NCBI GenBank assembly: GCA_016935955.1 | Contig: JAFGPY010000154.1 | Span: forward strand, 1 to 39,571 | Length of the DNA stretch: 39,571 nt | Direction: 5' to 3' | From: Planctomycetota bacterium | Lineage (GTDB): Bacteria; Planctomycetota; Phycisphaerae; FEN-1346; JAACEH01 | Shown: positions 7,453 through 15,891 of the stretch, piece by piece | How positions within the stretch are numbered: position 1 is the stretch's first letter | Layout of the letters: the number at the start of each line of letters is the position of its first letter | Made by a program: the position numbers and the translations under genes | The notes under the pieces: generated by a model | Seen by the model: only the letters and a program-made list of their open reading frames with translations | Told to the model about the DNA's origin: nothing | Databases searched by the model: none

Positions 7453-7962
7453 CTAACGTTTGCTGAACTGGAAGCTCCTGCGAGCGCCGCGACGGCCGTA
7501 CTTCTTGCGTTCCTTCATGCGGCTGTCACGAGTCATGTGCCCGCCCTCGCGAAGGGCATCGAGCTTCTCGGGCATCAGCCTCAACAGGGCGCGGGCCAAT
7601 CCCATGCGGACGGCGCCGGCTTGCCCCGTGTATCCCCCTCCGCTGACGTTGACGTAGACGTCGAACTTGCCCACCAAGTCGACCGACTTCAGCGGCGCGA
7701 CGACCGCACTGCGGTCTTTCACTTCGCTGAAGTAGTTGTCGACTTCGCGACCGTTGATTTTGATCTCGCCCTTGCCTTCGGCGATGCGGACGCGGGCGAC
7801 GGACGTCTTGCGACGGCCGGTGCCCCAGGTGTACTGGCGTCCCTGCACCGACGGCGTCGAGGCCGGGCGCTGCGGCTTCGCGGGCACGATGGGCTGATCC
7901 GCGACGGGCTCGCCGCCAGCGGGTTGCACTTCAGAGGCCTTGGTTTCTTCGGTGTCGGCCAC
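7453..7962 (-). CDS. rpsI: 30S ribosomal protein S9
   Basis: Small-subunit protein whose basic C-terminal tail reaches the P-site tRNA. The core starts at about residue 43 (YTWGTGRRKTSVARV) and ends with the expected RRSFQFSKR tail. At 169 aa it is about 40 residues longer than the usual S9, because of an acidic/proline-rich N-terminal extension (residues 1-42). The GTG start at 7962 has GGGAGG 8 bases upstream, which supports the extension as real. It lies 33 bases after rplM, the usual L13-S9 pair, and is followed by a strong terminator. Confidence 0.97.
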   Translation of the reverse strand: MADTEETKASEVQPAGGEPVADQPIVPAKPQRPASTPSVQGRQYTWGTGRRKTSVARVRIAEGKGEIKINGREVDNYFSEVKDRSAVVAPLKSVDLVGKFDVYVNVSGGGYTGQAGAVRMGLARALLRLMPEKLDALREGGHMTRDSRMKERKKYGRRGARRSFQFSKR

Positions 7963-7995
7963 GTACTGATCCTCCCTAAGTCAATTCGGCCCGAC

Positions 7996-8439
7996 TCACA
8001 GTTCGAGCTGCTCGGGCATCTGTGCCTGGTGCGGATGCTCCGACCCGGCGTACACTTTCAGTTTTGAGAACATCGAACGAGCCAGCTTGTTCTTGGGCAG
8101 CATTCGCCGCACGGCCCACTCGATCGGCCACGTGGGATGCTTCTCCATCACCTTGTCGTAGGTGTACCAGTGGCGACCGCTGTGGTATCCAGTGTACCAC
8201 TCGTAGATCTTGCTGGTCCGCTTCTTGCCGGTGACTCGCACTTTCTCGGCGTTGATAACGATCACGAAATCGCCCACGTCGACATGGGGCGTGTAGATCG
8301 GCTTGTGCTTGCCCATCAGAATGCGGGCGATCTTCGTCGCCAGCCGTCCCAGAATCATATCGGTCGCATCGACCACATACCAAGCGGCTTCGGTCTCACC
8401 CGGCTTGGCAAGAGTCGTTTTCATCGTCTTAGTCGCCAT
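7996..8439 (-). CDS. rplM: 50S ribosomal protein L13
   Basis: Early-assembly large-subunit protein. The 147-aa product shows the family pattern WYVVDATDMILGRLAT, HVDVGDFVIVINAEKV, and AVRRMLPKNKL followed by KLKVYAGSEHPH. The ATG at 8439 has GGAG 5 bases upstream and matches the family N terminus. A longer in-frame reading up to 8634 would run across the promoter and into tsaE. First gene of the rplM-rpsI operon. Confidence 0.97.
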   Translation of the reverse strand: MATKTMKTTLAKPGETEAAWYVVDATDMILGRLATKIARILMGKHKPIYTPHVDVGDFVIVINAEKVRVTGKKRTSKIYEWYTGYHSGRHWYTYDKVMEKHPTWPIEWAVRRMLPKNKLARSMFSKLKVYAGSEHPHQAQMPEQLEL

Positions 8440-8511
8440 GACGTCTCCAGGCCACAAAAATCGCTTCACAGCATCAGTAGTCGCCGCGTCACGGGGCGGC
8501 GCAGACTGGAT

Positions 8512-8540
8512 ACTATAGAAAGCCCTACCGCGTCTGTCAA
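8512..8540 (-). promoter_or_regulatory. Strong sigma-70 promoter for rplM-rpsI
   Basis: On the minus strand TTGACA (8535-8540) is a perfect -35 box. TATAGT (8512-8517) follows after 17 bases. This is the best promoter match in the window, as expected for ribosomal protein genes. It begins 2 bases after the tsaE stop codon and gives a leader of about 65 bases. Confidence 0.85.
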
Positions 8541-8542
8541 GG

Positions 8543-9052
8543 TCAAAGGGCGGGCTTGGGGGCCTGAAAAAGCCCTTTGGCTGCCAGGAAGGCCACGGTT
8601 TCGGCCTGCCGGGGGCCGAGACCCGCGATTTCAATGAGCCGCGAGGTCTCCCCGCGGACCGTCAGGCGGACGTCGTAACGCTCGGGCGGCAGGGCTTCGG
8701 GCACCCGGTCGGCCCACTCGACGACGGAAAGCCCGTCGTCGTAAAAGGTTTCGTCGCTGCCGATGTCACGCATCTGGGCACTGTCGGTCAGGCGGTAAGC
8801 ATCGAAGTGGTAGACGGTCAGCCGGGCCTCGTAGGTCTGCATGAGGACGAACGTCGGGCTGGTCACCTCGTCGGCCGCACCGCCCAGGCCGCCGACCAAG
8901 CCCTTGGTGAAGTAGGTTTTGCCGGCCCCGAGTTGGCCGTACAAGCAGACCACGTCGCCGGCAACGAGCCGCTGAGCCAGGGCGGTGGCGAAGCGCTGCG
9001 TTTCGCCGATGCTCTCGCAAAGACATGATGCCTGAGCCTGGTTCACCGCCAA
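8543..9052 (-). CDS. tsaE: tRNA t6A biosynthesis ATPase TsaE
   Basis: ATPase partner of TsaB-TsaD in making the t6A base at position 37 of ANN-decoding tRNAs. The 169-aa product has the P-loop GQLGAGKT at 39-46, then TSPTF, the YHFDAYRL motif and VEWADR, all in the family order. The start is TTG at 9052, supported by GGAGG about 9 bases upstream. A GTG two codons later is possible. The first ten bases overlap the end of thiL, so the two are translationally linked. tsaB and tsaD are not in the window. Confidence 0.95.
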   Translation of the reverse strand: MAVNQAQASCLCESIGETQRFATALAQRLVAGDVVCLYGQLGAGKTYFTKGLVGGLGGAADEVTSPTFVLMQTYEARLTVYHFDAYRLTDSAQMRDIGSDETFYDDGLSVVEWADRVPEALPPERYDVRLTVRGETSRLIEIAGLGPRQAETVAFLAAKGLFQAPKPAL

Positions 9053-9972
9053 TGCTCGTAACCTCCCGGCTTCAACTCCGTCGCCCTGCCCTGCGAATCG
9101 ACAATCGTGCTGCCCTGGGCGATCTCGACGATGCGGCCGACCTGCGTCACTTCGACGCCCAGGTCGAGGTCAAGAACCTTCGCGACGTCCGCCTCGTCGA
9201 CCGTGAAGAGCAATTCAAAATCCTCGCCGTCGTTCAGGGCGTGGTCCAACGGCGACCGGCCGTCGCGCGCGGCCATCTGCTCCGCGGCATCGGACACGGG
9301 GACACGCGCCGCCTCGATGCGGACGCCCACGCCGCTCTCGCGGCAAATGTGCCCGACGTCGCTCGACAAGCCGTCGCTTACGTCGATCATCGCGCCGAGC
9401 CTGACCGTTTCGGCCAGACGCCGCGCCTCGGCGATTCGCGGACGGAACGTCAAGTGCCGCCCCAAAAGCGAGCCGCCCAGCCGCCCCGTCACGAAGACGC
9501 ATTGGCCGACTCGGGCGCCGCTACGGCGCACGGGCCGCTCGGCGTGGGCCAGCACCGTCACCGTAATGGCCAGCCGCTGGTCCCACGAAGTAATGTCACC
9601 GCCGACCCACGAGCACTGGAACTCATCGGCACAGCGCTTCAGACCGGCGAATAGCTCGCGGCCCTGCTCGGCCGTGAAGTCGCGCGGCACGGCCAGCGTA
9701 CCGACGGCCCCGACGGGCACGGCGGCCATGGCCGCAACGTCCGACAGGTTCTCGGCCAGGGCTTTCCAGCCGACGTCCGCCAGCCGATCACGGCGACTGT
9801 CAAAGTGCGTGCCGTCGAGAATCGTATCGGTGCCGACCAGCACGCGGCCGCCGTCGGGCAGGCGCAGTTCGGCCATGTCGTCGCCGACGCCGATCGAGAC
9901 GCGGGAATCGTCGCTCGCCAGTTGCGAGCGGATCCAGCGGATGAACGCGAATTCGCCGCGCGGTTCGGTCAT
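9043..9972 (-). CDS. thiL: Thiamine-monophosphate kinase
   Basis: Phosphorylates thiamine monophosphate to the active diphosphate with ATP. The 309-aa length is normal. Metal and nucleotide aspartates are visible in GVGDDMAEL near residue 30, in the following NLSDVAAM, and in IDVSDGLSSDVGHI in the second half. The N terminus (GEFAFIRWI) fits the family. The ATG at 9972 lies 15 bases after the preceding sugar isomerase gene, and the 3' end overlaps tsaE by 10 bases. No other thiamine gene is present. Placement with tsaE looks like operon packing, not a shared pathway. Confidence 0.95.
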   Translation of the reverse strand: MTEPRGEFAFIRWIRSQLASDDSRVSIGVGDDMAELRLPDGGRVLVGTDTILDGTHFDSRRDRLADVGWKALAENLSDVAAMAAVPVGAVGTLAVPRDFTAEQGRELFAGLKRCADEFQCSWVGGDITSWDQRLAITVTVLAHAERPVRRSGARVGQCVFVTGRLGGSLLGRHLTFRPRIAEARRLAETVRLGAMIDVSDGLSSDVGHICRESGVGVRIEAARVPVSDAAEQMAARDGRSPLDHALNDGEDFELLFTVDEADVAKVLDLDLGVEVTQVGRIVEIAQGSTIVDSQGRATELKPGGYEHWR

Positions 9973-9987
9973 GATCGTTCCGTGGGT

Positions 9988-10815
9988 CTAGCGCACGTAG
10001 TGCTGCAGAAAGAGCAAGGCCTCGTCGGCCACCTGGCGGGCCGTCGACTCGTACGGGTAAAGCTCGACGGTCACCCAGCCATTGTACCCGATGTCGCGCA
10101 GGGCGCGGAACACCTTGGCGTAATCGATGGCCCCGCGGCCGGGCACCAGGTGGCGGTGCTCGCGGTTCGGCGCAATGTCCTCGATGTGCACGTGGCGAAT
10201 CCACGGCGCCAGCTGCCGCGCCGCCTCGGCCGGATCGTCACCCACGCAAAAAAAGTGGCCGACGTCGAAGTTCAGCCCCACGTTGCCGTGTGGCACCGTG
10301 CCGATGAACTCCAGGAAATCGTCGGCCGATTCGAGCAAGAGTTCGGGCTCGGGCTCGATCAGCACGGTCACGTCGAGCTGGCGGGCCAGCGGGTAGACCA
10401 TCTGCAGGCCCAGGCGGAAGAACTCCATGGCCTGGCCGCGCGTGAGCTTGGGCGAGACGTGGCCGCCGGGCTCCGTGCTGATGCAGGTGGCGCCCAGGTC
10501 GTGAGCGAGCCGCAACGAGTTTTCCGTGTGCTCGACACGTTGGGCACGGACCTTCGGCGACGGGTCGACCCATGAGGGGTTCCACGTGTCGCCGAGGGCG
10601 AAGAAGGTGAAGGCGTTGATGTTGCTGACCTCGAGCCGCAACTCCTCCAGTTGCGCGACGATGGCCTTGGTGCGTCGGCGGCTCATGTGCGGCGGGTAGG
10701 CGTGCGGCACGTCGGCCATGATCTCGACGCCCTCGTAGCCCGCCTCGGCAATCTGCTCCAGCGACTCTTCGAGGCCCACCTTCTTGAACGCATTCGTGCT
10801 GAAGGCCAGTCTCAC
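9988..10815 (-). CDS. TIM-barrel sugar phosphate isomerase/epimerase-like protein
   Basis: A 275-aa single TIM barrel of the xylose isomerase-like (AP endonuclease 2) superfamily. The usual metal ligands can be placed: E154 (LIEPEPE), D184 and H187 (FDVGH), H210 (HVHIED) and E251 (TVELYPY). The site therefore looks active for isomerisation or epimerisation of a sugar or keto-acid; the substrate is unknown. The GTG start at 10815 is supported by AAGGAG 8 bases upstream. It follows a second, divergent barrel protein and glycerate kinase on the same strand, suggesting a small carbohydrate or hydroxy-acid catabolic module. Confidence 0.85.
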   Translation of the reverse strand: MRLAFSTNAFKKVGLEESLEQIAEAGYEGVEIMADVPHAYPPHMSRRRTKAIVAQLEELRLEVSNINAFTFFALGDTWNPSWVDPSPKVRAQRVEHTENSLRLAHDLGATCISTEPGGHVSPKLTRGQAMEFFRLGLQMVYPLARQLDVTVLIEPEPELLLESADDFLEFIGTVPHGNVGLNFDVGHFFCVGDDPAEAARQLAPWIRHVHIEDIAPNREHRHLVPGRGAIDYAKVFRALRDIGYNGWVTVELYPYESTARQVADEALLFLQHYVR

Positions 10816-10887
10816 CGTCGGTTCTCCTTCACTCCGTCGTCGGGCGCCCTTACCGGCGAGGAATATACTGTCCGCGGGGCAGCGATT

Positions 10888-11793
10888 CTAGCGCAAACCG
10901 AGCGATTCCAGAAACTCCCGGGCCGCAAGCATGTCCTCGGTGTCGTAGTTCGTGCCGACCTCGATAACACAGGGAATGTCGCGATGGGCAACGCGCCGGG
11001 CGACCTCCGCCAGCGGCAACTCGCCGGTGCCCGGGGGGCGATGGTCGCTTGTGCCGATCGCGTCGTGCAGATGAACGCCGAGCACGCGGTCGCCGTAACG
11101 GTCGAACCAGCTTAGTTCCGAAACGTCGCTGAAGAGCTGTTGCATGTGGGCGTGGCCCATGTCGTGCCAGTAGCCGACGCAGTCGCTGCCGATCTCACGC
11201 CACATGTGCTCCAGTTCGTGCGGCAACGGGAAATCGATACTGTTGTAGGGCGTTTCCAGACCGATGGGGAACTCGCCCACCCGTCGGAGCACGTCGGTCA
11301 CGCTGCGGACGGTGCGCTCGATGTATGCCGGCGATTCCGACTCGCGCTGGCGGTGAATGGCGGCCAGTTCCTCACGCAGTTCGTCGGTCGGCCCCTCCAG
11401 GTTCCAGCGTTTCAGAAAGGCCGACCACCTTTTCCGCAACGGGGTATCGCTGAGGCCGCCGGCGTGGAGGACGACGGCCCGAGCGCCGAGACGCCGGGCC
11501 CGTTCCACAGTCAGGCACAGGGCCTCGACCGTGCCCAGCCGATGAGCGGCATCCGACGATCCGACATCGCCCGTCCAACTGCTGATGCCCGGCACCGTGT
11601 GAAAGTCGGTGACGGCATGGACGCTGCTGACGGCCACGTCACCGGCGCGGACGGCTGCGGCGATGACGGCCTCGTCGTGATGCAGGGCGGCCGCCCATTC
11701 GATGGCCCGAAAACCCAGGCGGCGCACCTCGGCCAGAATGTCTTCGGTCCGCATCGAATGGTCGCGGAACCAACACGTGCTCAGTGACAGCAC
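10888..11793 (-). CDS. Second TIM-barrel sugar phosphate isomerase/epimerase-like protein
   Basis: A 301-aa barrel protein of the same superfamily as its downstream neighbour but clearly diverged from it. Candidate metal ligands are E180 (GLETPYNS), D211 and H214 (WHDMGHAH), H243 (HLHDAIG) and E278 (IEVGTN). The start is GTG at 11793, 3 bases after the glycerate kinase stop codon, which implies coupled translation. An ATG at 11754 would remove the first beta strand (LSLSTCWF) and is less likely. The substrate is unknown. Paired barrels next to glycerate kinase suggest handling of hydroxypyruvate- or tartronate-like C3 acids; that link is inference. Confidence 0.82.
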   Translation of the reverse strand: MLSLSTCWFRDHSMRTEDILAEVRRLGFRAIEWAAALHHDEAVIAAAVRAGDVAVSSVHAVTDFHTVPGISSWTGDVGSSDAAHRLGTVEALCLTVERARRLGARAVVLHAGGLSDTPLRKRWSAFLKRWNLEGPTDELREELAAIHRQRESESPAYIERTVRSVTDVLRRVGEFPIGLETPYNSIDFPLPHELEHMWREIGSDCVGYWHDMGHAHMQQLFSDVSELSWFDRYGDRVLGVHLHDAIGTSDHRPPGTGELPLAEVARRVAHRDIPCVIEVGTNYDTEDMLAAREFLESLGLR

Positions 11794-11796
11794 CGT

Positions 11797-12954
11797 CTAC
11801 TCCTTCCCAGCGCGGTTGCGACTCAGAAAGTCCCGGCAGGCTTCCAGCGTGCGTCGCTCAACCAGGGCATCGGCCTCACGCATGGCTTGCGCGACGGTCA
11901 CGCCGTCCGCGACCAAGCTTCGGGCATCGAGGATGCCTTCGCGGCGAAATGCGGCTGCATCCCCAGCAGCCGAACCCGCTATGACGATGCACGGCACGCC
12001 GGCGTCGCGGGCGCGTCGGGCCACGCCGACCGTCGCCTTGCCGTGAAGGCTCTGGGAGTCGAGCCGCCCTTCGCCGGTCAGGACAAGGTCGGCCCCGGCT
12101 AGATGGTCATCAAACTTCGTGGCCTCCAGGACCAGGTCGATACCCGGACGCAACTCGGCCCCGAGCAAGGCCATCAGGGTGGCGCCGAGACCGCCTGCGG
12201 CTCCGGCTCCGGCGGCGAACTCCACGTCGCGACCCAGGTCTTCCCTCAGCCGCACTGCCAGATTGTGAAGACCACGGTCGAGCATGATGACCTGTTCCGG
12301 CGTGGCCCCTTTCTGCGGACCGAAGACCGCGGCTGCGCCCTCAGGTCCGGTGAGCGGGTTTTGCACGTCGCTGGCAATCAGGATATCGCTTTGGGCAATG
12401 CGAGGATCGAGCCTTTCGACGCTGACGTGCGCGATGCGGTCGAGCGGTCCGCCGCCGCGGCCTATCTCGCATCCGTCGGCGTCGCGAAACGACACGCCCA
12501 CGGCCTGGGCCATGCCCGCGCCACCGTCAACCGTGGCGCTGCCGCCGATGCCGATCAGGATTCGTCGCGCCCCGGCGTCCAGAGCGGCAAGGATCAGTTC
12601 GCCGGTGCCGTAGGTGGTGGTCAGCAGCGGATTGCGTCGCTCGGGCGGCACGAGGGGCAGGCCCGAGGCGGCGGCCATCTCGATCACGGCCGTGCGACCG
12701 TCGCCGAGCATGCCCCAGGCAGCCTGCACTGGTTCGCCCAACGGTCCAGTTACGGTGGCGGTCATGCGGCGGCCGTGCGTTGCGGCGACAAGACATTCGA
12801 CGGTGCCTTCCCCGCCATCGGCAATGGGAAGCTCGACCAGGACGAGCGGCGCGGAGCCTTTGCAGGCCTGCACGACGCCGCGTCCCATGGCTCGGGCCAC
12901 TTCGATGGCTGAGAGACTCTCCTTGAACGAATCGGGAGCCAGGATGATCTTCAT
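11797..12954 (-). CDS. Glycerate kinase (GarK/GlxK family)
   Basis: Phosphorylates D-glycerate with ATP, normally to 2-phosphoglycerate in this family. The 385-aa length is typical. The family start MKIILAPDSFKESLSA is exact. Further family marks are PIADGGEGTVECL near residue 45, GIGGSATVDGGAGMAQA, and the late VLTGEGRLDSQSLHGKA block. It is the first gene of a five-gene run with two barrel isomerases, thiL and tsaE. Its own promoter is not clear. The 99-base gap upstream contains a TAGGG-palindrome at 12987-13010. Confidence 0.93.
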   Translation of the reverse strand: MKIILAPDSFKESLSAIEVARAMGRGVVQACKGSAPLVLVELPIADGGEGTVECLVAATHGRRMTATVTGPLGEPVQAAWGMLGDGRTAVIEMAAASGLPLVPPERRNPLLTTTYGTGELILAALDAGARRILIGIGGSATVDGGAGMAQAVGVSFRDADGCEIGRGGGPLDRIAHVSVERLDPRIAQSDILIASDVQNPLTGPEGAAAVFGPQKGATPEQVIMLDRGLHNLAVRLREDLGRDVEFAAGAGAAGGLGATLMALLGAELRPGIDLVLEATKFDDHLAGADLVLTGEGRLDSQSLHGKATVGVARRARDAGVPCIVIAGSAAGDAAAFRREGILDARSLVADGVTVAQAMREADALVERRTLEACRDFLSRNRAGKE

Positions 12955-12986
12955 GCTGAAGTCCTCAGGCGGCAGAATACGAACGC

Positions 12987-13010
12987 GGGCGGCTCACGAG
13001 CCGCCCCTAC
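12987..13010 (-). repeat. TAGGG-palindrome element (copy in the 12955-13053 gap)
   Basis: GGGCGGCTC (12987-12995) and GAGCCGCCC (12998-13006) form a perfect 9-bp inverted repeat with a 2-base centre, followed by CTAC. On the minus strand this is GTAGG plus a palindrome, the same layout as the copies near 3487, 6119 and 6255. It separates the Deg protease gene from glycerate kinase. No T-run is present. Confidence 0.6.
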
Positions 13011-13053
13011 TCACTGATCGAGAGCAGTCGGGCTACACAATCCGAGACTTCCA

Positions 13054-14448
13054 TCAGTGCCGAATCTCGGGTTTGCCGCGAACGGGGACGGAGACGCGGA
13101 CGGCGTAACGGCCGCGAACCACGCGCATGGTCACCTTGCCGTCGCTCGGAAGGCGGGCCAGCACGACAGCCAGATCGTCGAGCTTGCGGACGGACTGCGG
13201 GCCGACCTGGATCAGCACGTCGCCGGCCTGGAAACCGATCTTTGCGGCCGGACTGTCTTCCTCGACGCCGGTCACCAGGGCCCCGTAGTCCACGGCTGTG
13301 CGGAACCGCTTGGCTAGTTCCTCGGTCATGGCACTGACGTGCAACCCGATCCGTTCGAGGGCCAGCTTGCCGCCGTCGCGCTTCGGGGCCTCGCCCAGAG
13401 TGACGGTCACCGCTTTCCGGTCGTCGCCGCGACGGATTTTGAACTCGACTTCGTCGCCCACCTCGCGTTTCAGCAACGCGGTCTCGAAATCGACGATTGA
13501 TTCGATGACGCTTCCGTTGATGCCGACGATCACGTCACCGGCCTGGAGGCCGCCGGTGTCCGCGGGACTCTTGGACTCGATTTCGGTAATGCGCAGTTCG
13601 GCCAGCCACAGGCCGTCGTCGCCGCGACGGCCGTCGGCCTTCACATCCAGCCCGAGCCAGAGTCGCTTGGTGTTGCGGGCGCTCAGGAGGCCGGCCAACT
13701 GGTTGCGAACGTGGTCCACGGGAATGGCGAAGCTGAGCCCCTCGGCGTCGGCACGGATGGCCGTGTTGATGCCAATGACCTCGCCGTGAATGTTCAGCAG
13801 CGCGCCGCCGGAGTTACCCGGGTTGATGGCCGTATCGGTCTGGATAAGCCCGGAGTACGTGACGTCGCCCGAGAATTCCAACGTGCGGTCGGTCGCACTG
13901 ACGATGCCCGCCGAGACGGTGTTGGCGTAGCCCAGCGGGTTGCCGATGGCGATCACGGTCTCGCCAATCATCAGGTCCGAGCACGTGCCCAGCCGCGCGA
14001 ACGGCAGCGGCTTGTCGTCGCTGATCTTGATGATGGCCAGATCGTTGTCAACATCGGCCGAAACCAATTCGCCGTCGAACTCGCGTTTATCAGCCAGGAC
14101 GACCTTGATCTGATCCGATTGCTGCACGACGTGGGCGTTGGTAACGATGTAGCCGTCATGGTGAATGAGAACGCCGGAGCCGAGGCTGCGGCTGACGCGG
14201 CGCCGCTCGAACATATCGCGAGGCACATGCCGCAGGAAGATGTCGGGCAACCCCAGGAAGAAGGGGTCGCGGTCCATGGTCTCGCGCTGGGTGGCAATAT
14301 TGACGACGGCCGGCGCGCATTGCTGGACGGCCCGAACGATGGGCGTGCGACGGTCGAGCGGGGTCTGCGGCTCGTCGGCACGAAGCCGGCTCGCCACGGA
14401 CACCTGCACCGTCAGCAGAAGCGATGTTGCCAGGAGTATGCTCTTCAT
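13054..14448 (-). CDS. Exported Deg/HtrA serine protease with two PDZ domains
   Basis: Envelope quality-control protease or chaperone. The 464-aa product has a signal peptide at residues 1-24. A trypsin-like domain follows with the full triad H106 (TNAHVV), D136 (DNDLAIIK) and S213 (NPGNSGGA). PDZ1 is at about 275-370, with SPADTGGLQAGDVIVGING. PDZ2 is at about 380-455, with SPAAKIGFQAGDVLIQVG. The ATG at 14448 is chosen because the signal peptide begins there; GGAGG is 11 bases upstream. It is transcribed away from the GAF-PP2C gene. DegP, DegQ and DegS cannot be told apart reliably here. Confidence 0.93.
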   Translation of the reverse strand: MKSILLATSLLLTVQVSVASRLRADEPQTPLDRRTPIVRAVQQCAPAVVNIATQRETMDRDPFFLGLPDIFLRHVPRDMFERRRVSRSLGSGVLIHHDGYIVTNAHVVQQSDQIKVVLADKREFDGELVSADVDNDLAIIKISDDKPLPFARLGTCSDLMIGETVIAIGNPLGYANTVSAGIVSATDRTLEFSGDVTYSGLIQTDTAINPGNSGGALLNIHGEVIGINTAIRADAEGLSFAIPVDHVRNQLAGLLSARNTKRLWLGLDVKADGRRGDDGLWLAELRITEIESKSPADTGGLQAGDVIVGINGSVIESIVDFETALLKREVGDEVEFKIRRGDDRKAVTVTLGEAPKRDGGKLALERIGLHVSAMTEELAKRFRTAVDYGALVTGVEEDSPAAKIGFQAGDVLIQVGPQSVRKLDDLAVVLARLPSDGKVTMRVVRGRYAVRVSVPVRGKPEIRH

Positions 14449-14464
14449 GGCCAAACGAACCTCC

Positions 14465-14493
14465 AGTCTAATCGTGTCCGACGATCTGGACAA
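14465..14493 (-). promoter_or_regulatory. Possible promoter for the Deg protease gene
   Basis: On the minus strand TTGTCC (14488-14493) and TAGACT (14465-14470) are 17 bases apart. The predicted start would fall about 10 bases before the ATG and would cut into the Shine-Dalgarno sequence. Either the start site lies slightly upstream or this is not the real promoter. Confidence 0.3.
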
Positions 14494-14532
14494 GACCCCA
14501 GGCCTACCCCAGCCGGCAGTCTTCTTTGTCTC

Positions 14533-14561
14533 TTGTCAGACGAAGTCAACCAACCTATACT
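14533..14561 (+). promoter_or_regulatory. Promoter for the GAF-PP2C operon
   Basis: TTGTCA (14533-14538) and TATACT (14556-14561) are exactly 17 bases apart, five of six matches in each box. The predicted start near 14568 gives a leader of about 50 bases before the ATG at 14620. Confidence 0.7.
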
Positions 14562-14619
14562 CATTTCTGTCGCGTGCGGCCGCAGCGCACCATTTGTCTC
14601 CGGGCCAGGTGAAGCTCTC

Positions 14620-15891
14620 ATGAGCGTTGAACCGACAATTCCTCACCAGGTGGACGAAGCCTCCCTGCACAAGGTGCTGGAGATCGCTCGCCGCATGGGC
14701 AGCGAGCAGGCCCTGGACCCGCTGCTGACGCTGATCCTCGACGAAGCCACGAAGCTGCTGGACGCCGAGCGGGCCTCTCTGTTCTTATACGACGCGCGAA
14801 CCGACGAATTGTACTCGAAAATCGCCCAGAAAAGCGAGATCGGGGAAATTCGTTTTCCGGCCGACAAAGGCATCGCGGGTTTCATCGCCCACAACAAGGC
14901 TTGCGTGAACATTCCCGATGCCTACCAGGACCCACGGTTCAATCCGGAGCCGGACAAGAACACCGGGTTCCGAACAAGGAGCATCCTGGGCTGCCCGATG
15001 CTCGACCTGGAGGGCAACCTGGTAGGCGTGCTCGAAGTGCTCAACAAACACGGCGGTCCCTTCACGCTGGCCGACGAGTACCTGGTGGCGGTGCTCGGCA
15101 GCCAAGCGGGTGTGGCCCTGGACCGCGCGCGGCTGCAGGACGAGTACCATGCCAAGATCGAGATCGAGCGCGACCTGGACGTCGCGCGGCGGATTCAGAA
15201 GGCCCTGATGCCGAGGGAGGTGCCCGACGCGCCGGGGTTCGACATTGCCGGCTGGAGCGAACCGGCGGATCAGACCGGCGGTGACATGTACGACCTGTTC
15301 GCCACGCCGACCGGCGAGGTGGGCTTCCTGTTGGGCGACGCCACGGGCCACGGCATCGGCCCGGCGCTGATGATCTCGGAGACCCGCGCGGCCATCCGAG
15401 CCGTGGCCAGCGACTGCAGCGATCTGGCGAAGATTCTTGCGGTGGCCAACGAATTGCTGGTCAACGACGCTTCCGACGGGCGATTCGTGACGCTGCTGGC
15501 GGGCCTGCTGGACGGACAGACCAAGCGCATCCGCTATAGTTCGGCCGGCCAGGGACCGACGTTCCTGCTTCGCCGCGACGGCGGCCGCGTGGAGAGCCTG
15601 GAGCCGACCGGCCTGCCGCTGGGCATCATGGTCGGCCCCGAGTGGCCGGAGGTCGAGTTGACCATGACGCCGGGCGATCTGTTGCTGGTCGTATCGGACG
15701 GCATCCTGGAATGCGCGAACGCGGCTAACGACATGATTGGCGCCGACCGTTTCGTGGCCGAGGTGCAGCGCCACCGCGATCGCTCTGCCGCCGAGATCGT
15801 GGAGGCCATCGCCAGGATGACCGAGGACTTTGCCGCGGGAGAGCCCTTCCGCGACGACCGTACGGCCATTGTCATCAAGCGAACCGAATGA
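14620..15891 (+). CDS. GAF-domain PP2C-type (SpoIIE/RsbU-like) protein phosphatase
   Basis: Signalling phosphatase, probably acting on a phosphorylated anti-sigma antagonist. The 423-aa product has a GAF sensor domain (about residues 33-170), an alpha-helical linker with DLDVARRIQKALMP, and a PP2C/SpoIIE domain (about 205-420). Metal-binding acidic residues are intact: TGGDMYD at 219-225, GDATGHG at 239-245, SDGILE, and the final RDDRTA. The ATG at 14620 is preceded by AGGTGAAG. No STAS or HPK anti-sigma partner gene is adjacent. The gene downstream overlaps it by 4 bases and encodes a membrane protein, so the pair is one transcription unit with its own promoter. The signal and the target are unknown. 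Confidence 0.92.
   Translation: MSVEPTIPHQVDEASLHKVLEIARRMGSEQALDPLLTLILDEATKLLDAERASLFLYDARTDELYSKIAQKSEIGEIRFPADKGIAGFIAHNKACVNIPDAYQDPRFNPEPDKNTGFRTRSILGCPMLDLEGNLVGVLEVLNKHGGPFTLADEYLVAVLGSQAGVALDRARLQDEYHAKIEIERDLDVARRIQKALMPREVPDAPGFDIAGWSEPADQTGGDMYDLFATPTGEVGFLLGDATGHGIGPALMISETRAAIRAVASDCSDLAKILAVANELLVNDASDGRFVTLLAGLLDGQTKRIRYSSAGQGPTFLLRRDGGRVESLEPTGLPLGIMVGPEWPEVELTMTPGDLLLVVSDGILECANAANDMIGADRFVAEVQRHRDRSAAEIVEAIARMTEDFAAGEPFRDDRTAIVIKRTE

Noticed and set aside
13711..14619. N-terminal extension of the GAF-PP2C frame across the Deg protease gene
   Set aside because: It lies opposite the protease coding sequence and crosses two promoters. The GAF domain starts just after the ATG at 14620, which has its own ribosome-binding site.
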